A stretch of 64,000 nucleotides of DNA from Sinomonas susongensis. GTDB taxonomy: Bacteria; Actinomycetota; Actinomycetes; Actinomycetales; Micrococcaceae. The notes under the pieces are model-generated. The model was not told where the DNA came from. It did no database searches and saw only the letters and a program-made list of their open reading frames with translations. Every line of letters begins with the position of its first letter. Positions within the stretch are counted from its first letter, which is position 1. A program made the position numbers and the translations under genes. The DNA lies in NCBI RefSeq assembly GCF_005877005.1, contig NZ_SSNH01000003.1:220301-284300 (forward strand), given 5' to 3'. Below, piece after piece: positions 43,461 to 52,821 of the stretch.

Positions 43461-45974
43461 TCAGTCTCCCGGACGCCTCAGCCGTCCGAGCCTGGCCCTC
43501 GCCGCACTCGCGGCGGGGGCCAGTCGCTTGATGGCAGGCCGCACGCGCTTGAGCAGGGGCGAGACGGCGCTGATGACCACCTCCCGGGTGCGGGCGCGCG
43601 CCGTGCGGAACGCGCGCCGGATTCCGTGGCTGGGCCTCGCGAAGGCTGACGGCGGAAGGACGGCGATGCGTGCCCGGGCCAGCGGCGATCGTACGGCGCG
43701 GCCCGCGCGGGCGACGGCGGCGAGGGCCTCGCGAGCCGCGGCGTCGTCGGGCGTGTAGCCGGGCCGGCCGTACTCGTGGCGTTCGTATTCGCCCGTGAGT
43801 GTCGCGAGTGCGCCCCGGAGGCTTACGCCCTCGGAGGAGCGGCCGTCGTCGGCGCCGTCCCATCGCTCGAGCCGCCTCGCATAGCTGCGCGGGGTGTCGG
43901 CGGGGTCGGCGGGGAGGCCGTGGTCGAGGCCGAGGGCCTCGAGCTCCTCCCACATCCCCTCCACGCCGCGCCTGAGGCGGCGGCGCCGCTGCATTGCGCG
44001 GATGGCCGCGGGGAGGATGACGAGTGCCGCGAGCAGTGCCGCCCCGAGCGCGACCCCGGTGGTCTCGGTCCGGGCTTCGGCCGAGGTCGCGGCCGCCGGG
44101 TGGGAGGCGGCAGCGCTCGGAGTGGGGGTCGCGGCCTTGGGAACCGCGCTGGGCCGCGCGGCGTCGTTCGGGTTGTCGAGGTTGGTGCTGGTCCCCGCAG
44201 GGGCGTCGGTCTGGGCGTAGGCGGGCACCGACCCGCGGGACGGCGTCGGCTCGAAGGGCACCCAGCCGAGGCCTTCGAAGTAGAGCTGAGGCCACGCGTG
44301 CGCGTCGCGGGCGTCCACCTGGTACTCGGGCAGCGAGCCCAGCCCGGCCACGGCCACGGTGGCCCCGGTCGGGTGTCCGGGCGCGAAGCCCACGGCGATC
44401 CGGCTGGGGATGCCGACGAGGCGCGCCATGACGGCCATCGCTGCGGCGAAGTGGATGCAGTAGCCCGACTTCTTCTCGAGGAACTTCTCGAGGACGTCCA
44501 TGCCCGTGCCGTCATAGCCCTGCTGCACCGGCGCCTGCTCCGAGTAGGTGAAAGTGCGGAGATATGCCTGGATCGCGAGCGCCTTCGTGTACGCCGTCGT
44601 CGCGTCCTTGGTGATCGTCGTCGCCGTCGTCCGCACAAGGCTCGGGACGTTGCTGGGGACGGCGGAGGTTTCGAGCCCGATCCCGCGGGGCCGGGTGCGG
44701 GCCGCTGCGAGTTCCGCGGGCGTGAGGGTGGGAGCCACGGAACGGACGACATAGTTCTGGCCTAGGCTCGCGCCGGGATCGCCCTTGATGCTGAGGTTGA
44801 GCGGATCCCAGCCCATCCGACCCTGCACGCCGGAGACCGAGACTGGCGCATAGGGGACCGGGAGGTACGGGCTCGTGAAATTCCCGGTCGAGATGACCGT
44901 GGTCGTCGTGGTGAGCTGCGCGGTCTGGACCGTGTCGGTTCCGATGGCGCTCAGATCGTACCGCCGCTGGTCATCGCGGTTGTCGGGCCCCCACGTGCTT
45001 CCCTCGAAGGAGTCGACGGTCGTGGTCTGCAGGTAGACGGGCTGGTTCGAGTCCGTCGCGTAGCGGATGATCCCCACGCCCTGACCGCCCCTGAGATCGC
45101 TGCCGAGGCTGATGAACGGGTTGAGACCGACGTTCTGGCCGAAGTACTTGAGCCGCGAACCCTCTGGAAACGCTCCGCTGTCGAAGCCGGGGACGAGCGC
45201 CGGCAGGACGAGGGCGCCTCCCACGACCACGGCCACGAGCGTGATGACGCGCGACGGCGAGACCGCGGCTCCCGCCGGACGCGCAGTCCTCGGTCCGGGA
45301 TCGTGGGCGGACACCACGTCGGCGCGTGCGAGCGCGAGCGCTGCGAGGTAGGCCGCGCCGCCGAGCGCGAAGCCCCACACCCCAGGGCCCTCGGTCTTGA
45401 GGAGCGCGGGCACGGCGAGCACGGAGAGCGGCGCGACGCCCGCGACGGCGGGCATGCGGCACGCGACGCCGATCGCCTCGCCGATGAGCGCCGTGAGGCC
45501 GAGGGCCCCCGCGAGGAGCGCGACGATGCCGACGTTCGGTGATGCGGGGACGGCCTCGAACGAGATCGTGTTCCATGCCTCGTCGAGGGCTTCCCGTGCA
45601 CCCTCGATTGTCTGGGCGGTGGGAAGGAATCCGAGCAGGGTCGTGTCGCGGAGGAACATGCTGCTGACGGCCAACGCCCACGCTACGAGGCCCACGATCG
45701 ACGGCACGACGTGCGGCGCCCGCACGAGGCGCGCGGCCGCGACCGCTATCCCGGTTGCGAAGACGACCACGACGGTCGGGTACAGCCACGCCCAGCTGCG
45801 CAGCACGCCGTCGTACGAGATCGCGGCGCCCACGACGGATGTGGCGAGCAGCAGGCCGACGGCGGCCTGTCGCCAGGCCAGGGGACGCGGGTCGGGCAGG
45901 AAGGACCGGGTCTGGCGTCGTGGCGGCCGCCCCGCGGGCAGGCCGGGCGTCGGCGGGGCAGGGGCACTCGTCAC
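43461..45974 (-). CDS. TgpA-like transglutaminase-domain membrane protein (DUF3488)
   Basis: An 837-residue protein: about seven helices at the N terminus (about 30-230, DUF3488), a large extracytoplasmic region with a transglutaminase core whose catalytic Cys is in KKSGYCIHFAAAMAVMARL (near 505), then PSRIAVGFAPG and DAHAWPQLYFEGLGWVPFEPTP (His near 560); one further helix near 660 and an Arg-rich cytoplasmic C-terminal DUF4129-like segment. Its start overlaps the DUF58 stop as GTGA, and MoxR precedes, giving the common MoxR-DUF58-TgpA operon. These are thought to process or assemble cell-surface proteins. Confidence 0.9.
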   Translation of the reverse strand: MTSAPAPPTPGLPAGRPPRRQTRSFLPDPRPLAWRQAAVGLLLATSVVGAAISYDGVLRSWAWLYPTVVVVFATGIAVAAARLVRAPHVVPSIVGLVAWALAVSSMFLRDTTLLGFLPTAQTIEGAREALDEAWNTISFEAVPASPNVGIVALLAGALGLTALIGEAIGVACRMPAVAGVAPLSVLAVPALLKTEGPGVWGFALGGAAYLAALALARADVVSAHDPGPRTARPAGAAVSPSRVITLVAVVVGGALVLPALVPGFDSGAFPEGSRLKYFGQNVGLNPFISLGSDLRGGQGVGIIRYATDSNQPVYLQTTTVDSFEGSTWGPDNRDDQRRYDLSAIGTDTVQTAQLTTTTTVISTGNFTSPYLPVPYAPVSVSGVQGRMGWDPLNLSIKGDPGASLGQNYVVRSVAPTLTPAELAAARTRPRGIGLETSAVPSNVPSLVRTTATTITKDATTAYTKALAIQAYLRTFTYSEQAPVQQGYDGTGMDVLEKFLEKKSGYCIHFAAAMAVMARLVGIPSRIAVGFAPGHPTGATVAVAGLGSLPEYQVDARDAHAWPQLYFEGLGWVPFEPTPSRGSVPAYAQTDAPAGTSTNLDNPNDAARPSAVPKAATPTPSAAASHPAAATSAEARTETTGVALGAALLAALVILPAAIRAMQRRRRLRRGVEGMWEELEALGLDHGLPADPADTPRSYARRLERWDGADDGRSSEGVSLRGALATLTGEYERHEYGRPGYTPDDAAAREALAAVARAGRAVRSPLARARIAVLPPSAFARPSHGIRRAFRTARARTREVVISAVSPLLKRVRPAIKRLAPAASAARARLGRLRRPGD

Positions 45975-47305
45975 CACGGGAGGACCTCGGCTGTGAGGGC
46001 GAGCCACGCGGCATCGATCCGGGTTGAAGGGGTCGCTTCGACCGCGAACCAGCCGGCTGAGCGCAGCACCTCGACGGCGCCGCGGCAGGCGCCCGGATGG
46101 TCGGAGACCACGAGCGCGAGAGCACGCTCGGCAACCGTGCCCGCGGGCGCGAGGACGCGCGCGTCGTCGGCGGTCGTCCGGCCGAGGACGGCGACGATCG
46201 GGCCCCGCTGGCCGTGCGCCTCGAGCCGGTCGAGCAGCAGGTCGCCGAAGCCGTCGCCCGTGTGCGGCCCAGAGGTGCCGTTCTCGCGCCCTCGGGGCAG
46301 GATCGCCGCGAGGCCCTCCGCCACCGCGGCAAGGCCCGTGCGGCCCGAGTACTCGGGGGCGTCCGGCCCGGACGACGACGGCGAGTGCGAGAGCGCGAGG
46401 CTCCCGTCCGTGTCGAGCAGGCGGAGCGAGTAGTCGAGGTCGGCGAGGTGGGCCGCGACGGACATGGCGGCCGTGACTGCCCACTCGAACTCGGGCGGAC
46501 CCGGCGCCCACTCTCCCGTCGGCGTCGGCCTTCCGGCCACAACGGGGAACGCGCCCCGTCGAAGATCGAGGATGATGGTCGCCTCAGGGGAAGTGGCCGA
46601 CTCCTCCTGACGGACCATGAGCTGGCCATGCCGGGCGGTCGCTGCCCAGTGGACCCGCCGCATGGGGTCTCCATGGCGGTATTCGCGGGTCATCACATCG
46701 TCCTCGGCAGGATTCGCCTGCATCCGGGTTGCGATGACTCCCTCGATTCCGCGGAGGCCCGAGAGGACGGACGCCGCGAGCGGGACGGGCGCCGGAGTGA
46801 CCGTGAGGAGGGTTCCATCGTCTATCCGCGTGCGCTGCTCGGTCACGCCGAACACGTCGGAAGAGCGCGCTTCGACCGGACCGAGGACGAAGAGGCCCCG
46901 GTGCGGGCATGAGAGCTGGTAGCGGTAGCGGCTGACGCCGTCGGCCCCCACCGTCCGGCCCGGGTAGGCGAAGTCGGGACCCGTGCCGAGCGTGGAGGGG
47001 AGCTGCTCTGCCATGGACATGCGGCCCACGAGGGCCCCGGTGTGACTGATGGCGAGGTGGACCTCGGCCCGCTGTCCAGCCTCGACGACCGGCGGCTCGG
47101 TTGAGCGCTCGACCGTCAGCCCGGGCCGGAACAGCCGCGTCGAGATCCAGGCTGCGGCGGGGACGAGCAGGAGGAAGACCGAGAGGTGGAGGAGGTCCCG
47201 GCGCCCCATGGCCTGAGCGGCGAGAAGGACGACCGCCCCAGTGATCACGAATCCCCAGCCGGCGCTTGTGAGGCGTCCCTGCCGCAGTGCACGAGGGGCG
47301 GCCAT
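45971..47305 (-). CDS. DUF58 domain membrane protein
   Basis: A 444-residue protein with two N-terminal membrane helices (about 14-55), a domain with CPHRGLFVLGPVEARSSDVFGV near 135-156, then the DUF58 core YRHGDPMRRVHWAATARHGQLMVRQEE near 212-238 and a vWA-like C-terminal half. DUF58 proteins occur with MoxR ATPases as substrates or partners. It begins 6 nt after moxR and overlaps the transglutaminase gene by 4 nt, so all three are translated from one message. Confidence 0.92.
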   Translation of the reverse strand: MAAPRALRQGRLTSAGWGFVITGAVVLLAAQAMGRRDLLHLSVFLLLVPAAAWISTRLFRPGLTVERSTEPPVVEAGQRAEVHLAISHTGALVGRMSMAEQLPSTLGTGPDFAYPGRTVGADGVSRYRYQLSCPHRGLFVLGPVEARSSDVFGVTEQRTRIDDGTLLTVTPAPVPLAASVLSGLRGIEGVIATRMQANPAEDDVMTREYRHGDPMRRVHWAATARHGQLMVRQEESATSPEATIILDLRRGAFPVVAGRPTPTGEWAPGPPEFEWAVTAAMSVAAHLADLDYSLRLLDTDGSLALSHSPSSSGPDAPEYSGRTGLAAVAEGLAAILPRGRENGTSGPHTGDGFGDLLLDRLEAHGQRGPIVAVLGRTTADDARVLAPAGTVAERALALVVSDHPGACRGAVEVLRSAGWFAVEATPSTRIDAAWLALTAEVLPW

Positions 47306-47311
47306 GGCTGG

Positions 47312-48349
47312 TCAGGCCTGCCGGCGAAGGCGGCCGGCACCGTCGGACGGGAGCGGCACGGTGGCGATGAGTGCTTCCAAGACGCCCGCCACGGACAGCC
47401 CGGCTGCTGCAGCCCTGCGCTCGAGGATCAGCCGGTGGACGAGCACGGTGGGGGCCATGGCCGCGACGTCGTCGGGCAGCACGAAGTCGCGGCCGTCAAG
47501 CGCGGCCCGTGCCTTGGCCGCACGGAGGAGCTGCAGGACCGCGCGGGGGCTCGCCCCGAGCCGGATCCTCTCGCTCGTGCGGGTCGCTCGGCCCAGGGCG
47601 ACAGTGAATTCCTTGACGGGGTCGGAGACGTAGACCGCCTTGACGGCCTGGATCATCGCCGCGACATCGGAGGCCTCCGCGACGGGCTCGACCGAGACCA
47701 GCGGGGACTCCGACTGGTGGCTCTCGAGCATCTCGATCTCGGCGGCCTCGTCGGGGTAGCCCATCGATATGCGCGCCATGAAACGGTCGCGCTGCGCCTC
47801 AGGGAGCGGGTACGTCCCCTCCATCTCGATCGGGTTCTGGGTCGCTATGACCATGAACGGCTCGCTCAGCCCATACGACGTCCCGTCAACCGTGACCTGA
47901 TGCTCCTCCATGCATTCGAGGAGGGCTGATTGGGTCTTCGCGGATGCGCGGTTGATCTCGTCGCCGATCACGATGTTGGCGAAGACGGCGCCCGGCCGGA
48001 ACTCGAACTGGCGGGTGGCCTGGTTGTAGATCGACACGCCCGTGACGTCACTCGGCAGGAGGTCCGGCGTGAACTGGATCCGGCTCACCGAACAGTCGAT
48101 GGTCCGCGCGATTGATTTCGCGAGCATGGTCTTGCCCACGCCGGGAACGTCCTCGACAAGCAGGTGGCCTTGGGCGAGCAGCACGGTGAGCGCGATGCGT
48201 GAGGCCTCCGCCTTGCCGTCGATCACCCGGTCCACCGAGGCGAGGATGTTTTCGCACAGCTCGCGGAAGCGGCCGGCGGCCATGGGCGCTGACGGAGGGG
48301 CCGCTCTGCGCGGCGTGAGGGCCGTCGGCGCGGCGTGGTGCACGTCCAT
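47312..48349 (-). CDS. MoxR-family AAA+ ATPase
   Basis: A 345-residue MoxR ATPase. Walker A GVGKTMLAKSIA near 70-80, Walker B VIGDEINRASAKTQSALLECMEE near 140-160, sensor MVIATQNPIEMEGTYPLPEAQRDRF near 178-202. MoxR AAA+ proteins act as chaperones that activate vWA-domain partners, here probably the DUF58 protein. ATG 48349 follows GGGGGAAT; a longer in-frame start at 48400 is less likely. It heads the operon and is divergent from the HNH gene. Confidence 0.93.
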   Translation of the reverse strand: MDVHHAAPTALTPRRAAPPSAPMAAGRFRELCENILASVDRVIDGKAEASRIALTVLLAQGHLLVEDVPGVGKTMLAKSIARTIDCSVSRIQFTPDLLPSDVTGVSIYNQATRQFEFRPGAVFANIVIGDEINRASAKTQSALLECMEEHQVTVDGTSYGLSEPFMVIATQNPIEMEGTYPLPEAQRDRFMARISMGYPDEAAEIEMLESHQSESPLVSVEPVAEASDVAAMIQAVKAVYVSDPVKEFTVALGRATRTSERIRLGASPRAVLQLLRAAKARAALDGRDFVLPDDVAAMAPTVLVHRLILERRAAAAGLSVAGVLEALIATVPLPSDGAGRLRRQA

Positions 48350-48473
48350 GCATTCCCCCTGGGCCGGTGGGAGTGTGAACACTGACGAGACGTCCGTCAC
48401 ACCTCTGTCCAGTCCACGTTACCCTCAACACCGACCTTCGACCCCTCCGATTCTGTGACCTCGCTGTGACCCT

Positions 48474-48479
48474 TATTTT
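48474..48479 (+). promoter_or_regulatory. -10 hexamer for the DUF222-HNH gene
   Basis: TATTTT precedes a short leader with GGGAGG ahead of ATG 48507. Confidence 0.45.
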
Positions 48480-48506
48480 GTCGGACGGCAGTGGGAGGCT
48501 CTCCTC

Positions 48507-50183
48507 ATGGGGGAGGAATCGGGGGATCGCCGGGAAGACGGGGGCCCGACACCGGTCGATGGCGCTGGGGTGGGCGACGGCGCTGGGCTGGGCGACGGCG
48601 CTGGGCTGGGTGACGGCGCTGGGCTGGGCGACGAGTCTTCTGTCGCCGAAGCCCGCTTCCAACATGAGGCCCGAGCCCTCTTCGTCGACTCCTTGGTGAC
48701 GACTGTTCGCGGACTCGAGTTCGTGGAGTCGCGGGTGCATGCCTTGAGATTGAAGGCTGTCGCTGCCCTGCATACAGAGCTCCGACGGGCGGCGGCCAGT
48801 CGAGCCGAGGCGGGCGGTGCGGCGTCGACGACGGCAGCTGAGGTCGCCGCGGCCCTCAACGTCTCGCAGCGCACGGGCCGGGCCCTGGTGGAGGAGGCCT
48901 TGATGCTGACCGATCCAGGGCTGGCGCCGGTGCTCGATGCGATGGAAGACGGGCGGATCGACCGCCGTCGCGCGCGGGCCGTGATGGAGCAGGCGTGCGT
49001 TCTGCCAGCCGGAAAGGACGCGGATTTCTGCGCCGCCGCAGTCGACCTCGCCTGCCCGGACGACGGCGGACGCGCGCCGAGTCCCGGCGCCTTCGCCCGC
49101 CGCCTGAGGCGCCTCGCGGAGGAGTACCACGATGAACCGTTGGCCTCGCGGAAGGATCTCGCAGCTTCCTTCAGGAGGGTTGAGGTCGAGCCTGCGAAGG
49201 ATGGGATGTGCTGGATCACGGCCCACCTTCCCGTCGAGGTCGGTGCAGCGATCGACACGCGTCTCGAAGCCCTCGCGAGATCCTTGCAGGGGGAGGGAGA
49301 GGCACGGGGGATCGGCCAGTTGCGCGCCGACGTCTTTCGCGACCTGCTCGTCGGCGCGCAGCTACCTCGCGATTCTGCCCGGAAGCCCGGTGCAAGAGCC
49401 GCTCGGCCGGAATTCGAGAACGGCAATTCGTGTACCGGGGAGCTGCACGTCGCGGGCGTGAGGACGGAAGTGGTTGTCACGGTTCCGGCCCGGACCCTCT
49501 CGGGCGAGGCAGAGACCCCGGGAGAGATCTTGGGGTATGGGCCGGTCGATGCGCCGGCTGCCCGGCTGCTCGCAGCAGAGGCGGCAACGTGGACCACCAT
49601 GTACGTCGATCCCGGGTCGGGCGCGCCGTTGGCTCTCGGACGGAAACGCTACGCGCCCTCGCTCGCGATCCGGCGGTTCCTCGGGGCACGGGACAAGACC
49701 TGTCGCTTTCCCGGGTGCGACAAGCCGGCGTCCGCCACAGAAGCCGACCACACCGAAGAATGGCACCAGGGTGGCGTCACCGACGTCGCCAACCTGGCGC
49801 TCCTCTGCCGCGAGCACCATCGCCTCAAGAGCCTGGGCATCTGGAAGCTGCGGCAGGTGGGGCGAGAGGAGCCGATGAGGACCGACAGGCCGCCCGACGC
49901 GGTCACAGGGTCCGAGTCAGGCACCGGGGATCCACCGGCGCGGGAGGCTCCGGCCTGCGAGGCGCCCCGTGAAGTTCCGGACCGCGAGGTTCCGGCCTGC
50001 GAGGTTCCGGACCGTGAGGTTCGGGCCTGCGAGGTTCGGGCCCGCGAGGTTCCGGCGCGTGTACTTCCGGCCCGAGTGACCCCGGACGAGAGTGCTGCTC
50101 CGACCGGCGTTCTCGAGTGGATCTCGCCGACCGGTCGGCGATACGTCACGCACCCGGAGTCGGACGCCCCGCCGCCCTTCTGA
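48507..50183 (+). CDS. DUF222-HNH endonuclease-like protein (13E12 repeat family)
   Basis: A 558-residue protein: DUF222 helical region (about 50-330), then an HNH/McrA-type nuclease domain near 396-440 with CRFPGCDKPASATEADHTEEW and LALLCREHHRLK (paired Cys-x4-Cys and Cys-x2-His-His). These 13E12-like proteins are multi-copy in actinobacteria and may be mobile; no role is established. Two repeat tracts are in frame: GDGAGL four times (18-43) and nine short EVPACxx/EVPDR units near the C terminus, then a repeat array directly behind the stop. The gene splits the MoxR operon from tatD. Confidence 0.85.
   Translation: MGEESGDRREDGGPTPVDGAGVGDGAGLGDGAGLGDGAGLGDESSVAEARFQHEARALFVDSLVTTVRGLEFVESRVHALRLKAVAALHTELRRAAASRAEAGGAASTTAAEVAAALNVSQRTGRALVEEALMLTDPGLAPVLDAMEDGRIDRRRARAVMEQACVLPAGKDADFCAAAVDLACPDDGGRAPSPGAFARRLRRLAEEYHDEPLASRKDLAASFRRVEVEPAKDGMCWITAHLPVEVGAAIDTRLEALARSLQGEGEARGIGQLRADVFRDLLVGAQLPRDSARKPGARAARPEFENGNSCTGELHVAGVRTEVVVTVPARTLSGEAETPGEILGYGPVDAPAARLLAAEAATWTTMYVDPGSGAPLALGRKRYAPSLAIRRFLGARDKTCRFPGCDKPASATEADHTEEWHQGGVTDVANLALLCREHHRLKSLGIWKLRQVGREEPMRTDRPPDAVTGSESGTGDPPAREAPACEAPREVPDREVPACEVPDREVRACEVRAREVPARVLPARVTPDESAAPTGVLEWISPTGRRYVTHPESDAPPPF
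48558..48629 (+). repeat. Four 18-bp repeats at the HNH gene 5' end
   Basis: GACGGCGCTGGGCTGGGC, in frame, encoding GDGAGL; the first copy has two changes. Confidence 0.9.
49944..50075 (+). repeat. Nine 12-15 bp repeats near the HNH gene 3' end
   Basis: GAGGTTCCGGCCTGC and variants, coding E-V/A-P-A-C or E-V-P-D-R; one unit is 12 bp, the rest 15 bp. Confidence 0.9.
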
Positions 50184-50256
50184 GGCGGCAGGCTGAGGTG
50201 GCAGGCTGAGGCGGCAGGCTGAGGCGGCAGGCTGAGGCGGCAGGCTGAGGCGGCAG
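50181..50256 (+). repeat. Six 13-bp repeats, each with TGA, starting at the HNH stop codon
   Basis: TGAGGCGGCAGGC begins at 50181, 50194, 50207, 50220, 50233 and 50246. The first TGA is the true stop; because 13 is not a multiple of 3 the next two copies close the other frames. Confidence 0.95.
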
Positions 50257-50287
50257 ACCGGTGGCGGATGTGACACCGCGCGCGTCC

Positions 50288-50293
50288 TAGAGT
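50288..50293 (+). promoter_or_regulatory. -10 hexamer for tatD (leaderless)
   Basis: TAGAGT ends 7 nt before ATG 50301, supporting that start over the GTG at 50292 that lies inside the hexamer. Confidence 0.55.
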
Positions 50294-50300
50294 GGAAGCC

Positions 50301-51305
50301 ATGTGTGCATCTCTCCCGCCCGCTGCCTACCGCTTGAACGAGACCGACGACGGGCACGCCGGCACGGTGAGCGCGGACACGGTGAGCGCCGGCACTGTGA
50401 GCGCCGGCACTGTGAGCGCCGGCACCGTGAGCGCCGAGGTGCGTCCGGTCCACGATGAGAAGGGTCGGAAGCGGCGGATGGAGTACCCGCCTGCGCCGGA
50501 GCCGCTGCCGGTCCCCGTGATCGACAACCACACACACCTGAACTTCCGGGACGGACTCGTTGAAGTGGGGGTCCGGGAGGCGCTTGACGCCGCCGAGGCA
50601 GTGGGCGTGCACCGTGCCGTGCAGGTCGGCTGCGACCTTCCCTCGTCGCGCTTCACGGTCGAGGCGCTCGACGCCGACGCCCGCCTCCTCGGGGCGGTCG
50701 CTCTGCACCCGAACGACGCTCCCGAGTACGCCCGGCGGGGGGAGTTCGAGTCGGCGCTCGCCGAGATCGAGGAACTCGCCGCACACCCCCGCGTCCGGGC
50801 GATCGGCGAGACGGGGCTCGACTACTTCCGGACGCACGGCGAAGCCCTGAAGGTCCAGCACGAGTCGTTCCGTCGGCATATCGACATCGCCAAGCGGCTG
50901 GGCCTGACCCTGCAGATCCACGACCGCGACGCGCATGACGACGTCCTCCGCATCCTCGGAGAGGAGGGGGCGCCGGAGCGCGTGGTCTTCCACTGCTTCT
51001 CGGGGGACGAGGAACTGGCCAGGACCTGCAACGAGAACGGGTGGTTCCTCTCGTTCGCGGGCACCCTCACGTTCAAAAACGCCGAGAACCTGCGCCGGGC
51101 GATAGCGATCGCCGAGCCCACCCGGATCCTGGTCGAGACTGATTCGCCGTTCCTCACCCCGCACCCGTTCCGAGGCCGCCCCAACGCGAGCTACATGGTC
51201 CCGTACACGGTTCGTGGCATGGCAGAAGTCCTCGGCGCCGACCTCTCGGAGCTGTGCACGCGCCTCGGGGACAACACCGTCGAGGCCTACGGCAGCTGGG
51301 ACTGA
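50301..51305 (+). CDS. tatD: TatD family metal-dependent DNase
   Basis: A 334-residue TatD nuclease with a TIM-barrel core from about residue 70: VIDNHTHLNF (metal His-x-His near 77), IGETGLDYFRTHGE near 174, FHCFSGDEELA near 229 and VETDSPFLTPHPFRGRPN near 277-294. It removes nucleotides 3' to 5' from DNA with roles in repair. About 70 extra N-terminal residues contain five AGTVS/ADTVS repeats and look disordered. Leaderless start supported by TAGAGT 7 nt upstream. First gene of the conserved tatD-rpf-rsmA-ispE run. Confidence 0.92.
   Translation: MCASLPPAAYRLNETDDGHAGTVSADTVSAGTVSAGTVSAGTVSAEVRPVHDEKGRKRRMEYPPAPEPLPVPVIDNHTHLNFRDGLVEVGVREALDAAEAVGVHRAVQVGCDLPSSRFTVEALDADARLLGAVALHPNDAPEYARRGEFESALAEIEELAAHPRVRAIGETGLDYFRTHGEALKVQHESFRRHIDIAKRLGLTLQIHDRDAHDDVLRILGEEGAPERVVFHCFSGDEELARTCNENGWFLSFAGTLTFKNAENLRRAIAIAEPTRILVETDSPFLTPHPFRGRPNASYMVPYTVRGMAEVLGADLSELCTRLGDNTVEAYGSWD
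50358..50432 (+). repeat. Five 15-bp repeats in the tatD 5' region
   Basis: GCCGGCACTGTGAGC-type units at 50358, 50373, 50388, 50403 and 50418, coding AGTVS (second unit ADTVS). Confidence 0.95.
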
Positions 51306-52704
<1,399 letters not shown>

Positions 52705-52727
52705 CGGGCGACAGGTAGTCCACCGGG

Positions 52728-52794
52728 AGAGACAGCCGGTCCGCCAGGAGAGAGAAGTCGTCCACCCGAAGAGACAGCCGGTCCGCCAGGAGAG
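52728..52794 (+). repeat. 42-bp period duplication between rpf and rsmA
   Basis: A perfect 25-bp element beginning AGAGACAGCCGG occurs at 52728-52752 and 52770-52794, each preceded by related AGTC...CCACC sequence. Confidence 0.9.
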
Positions 52795-52809
52795 CTGACG
52801 ATGCCCCGG

Positions 52810-52815
52810 TAGGAT
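52810..52815 (+). promoter_or_regulatory. -10 hexamer for rsmA (leaderless)
   Basis: TAGGAT ends 6 nt before GTG 52822. Confidence 0.55.
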
Positions 52816-52821
52816 GCTCTG

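Noticed and set aside
40930..44295. A minus-strand open frame of about 1120 codons antisense to rsmI and gabD
   Set aside because: It is a shadow of real genes; no domain, biased composition, and it overlaps conserved enzymes on the other strand.
48507..50183. A complete mobile element around the HNH gene
   Set aside because: No transposase, terminal inverted repeats or target duplication are visible; only the HNH family membership suggests mobility.
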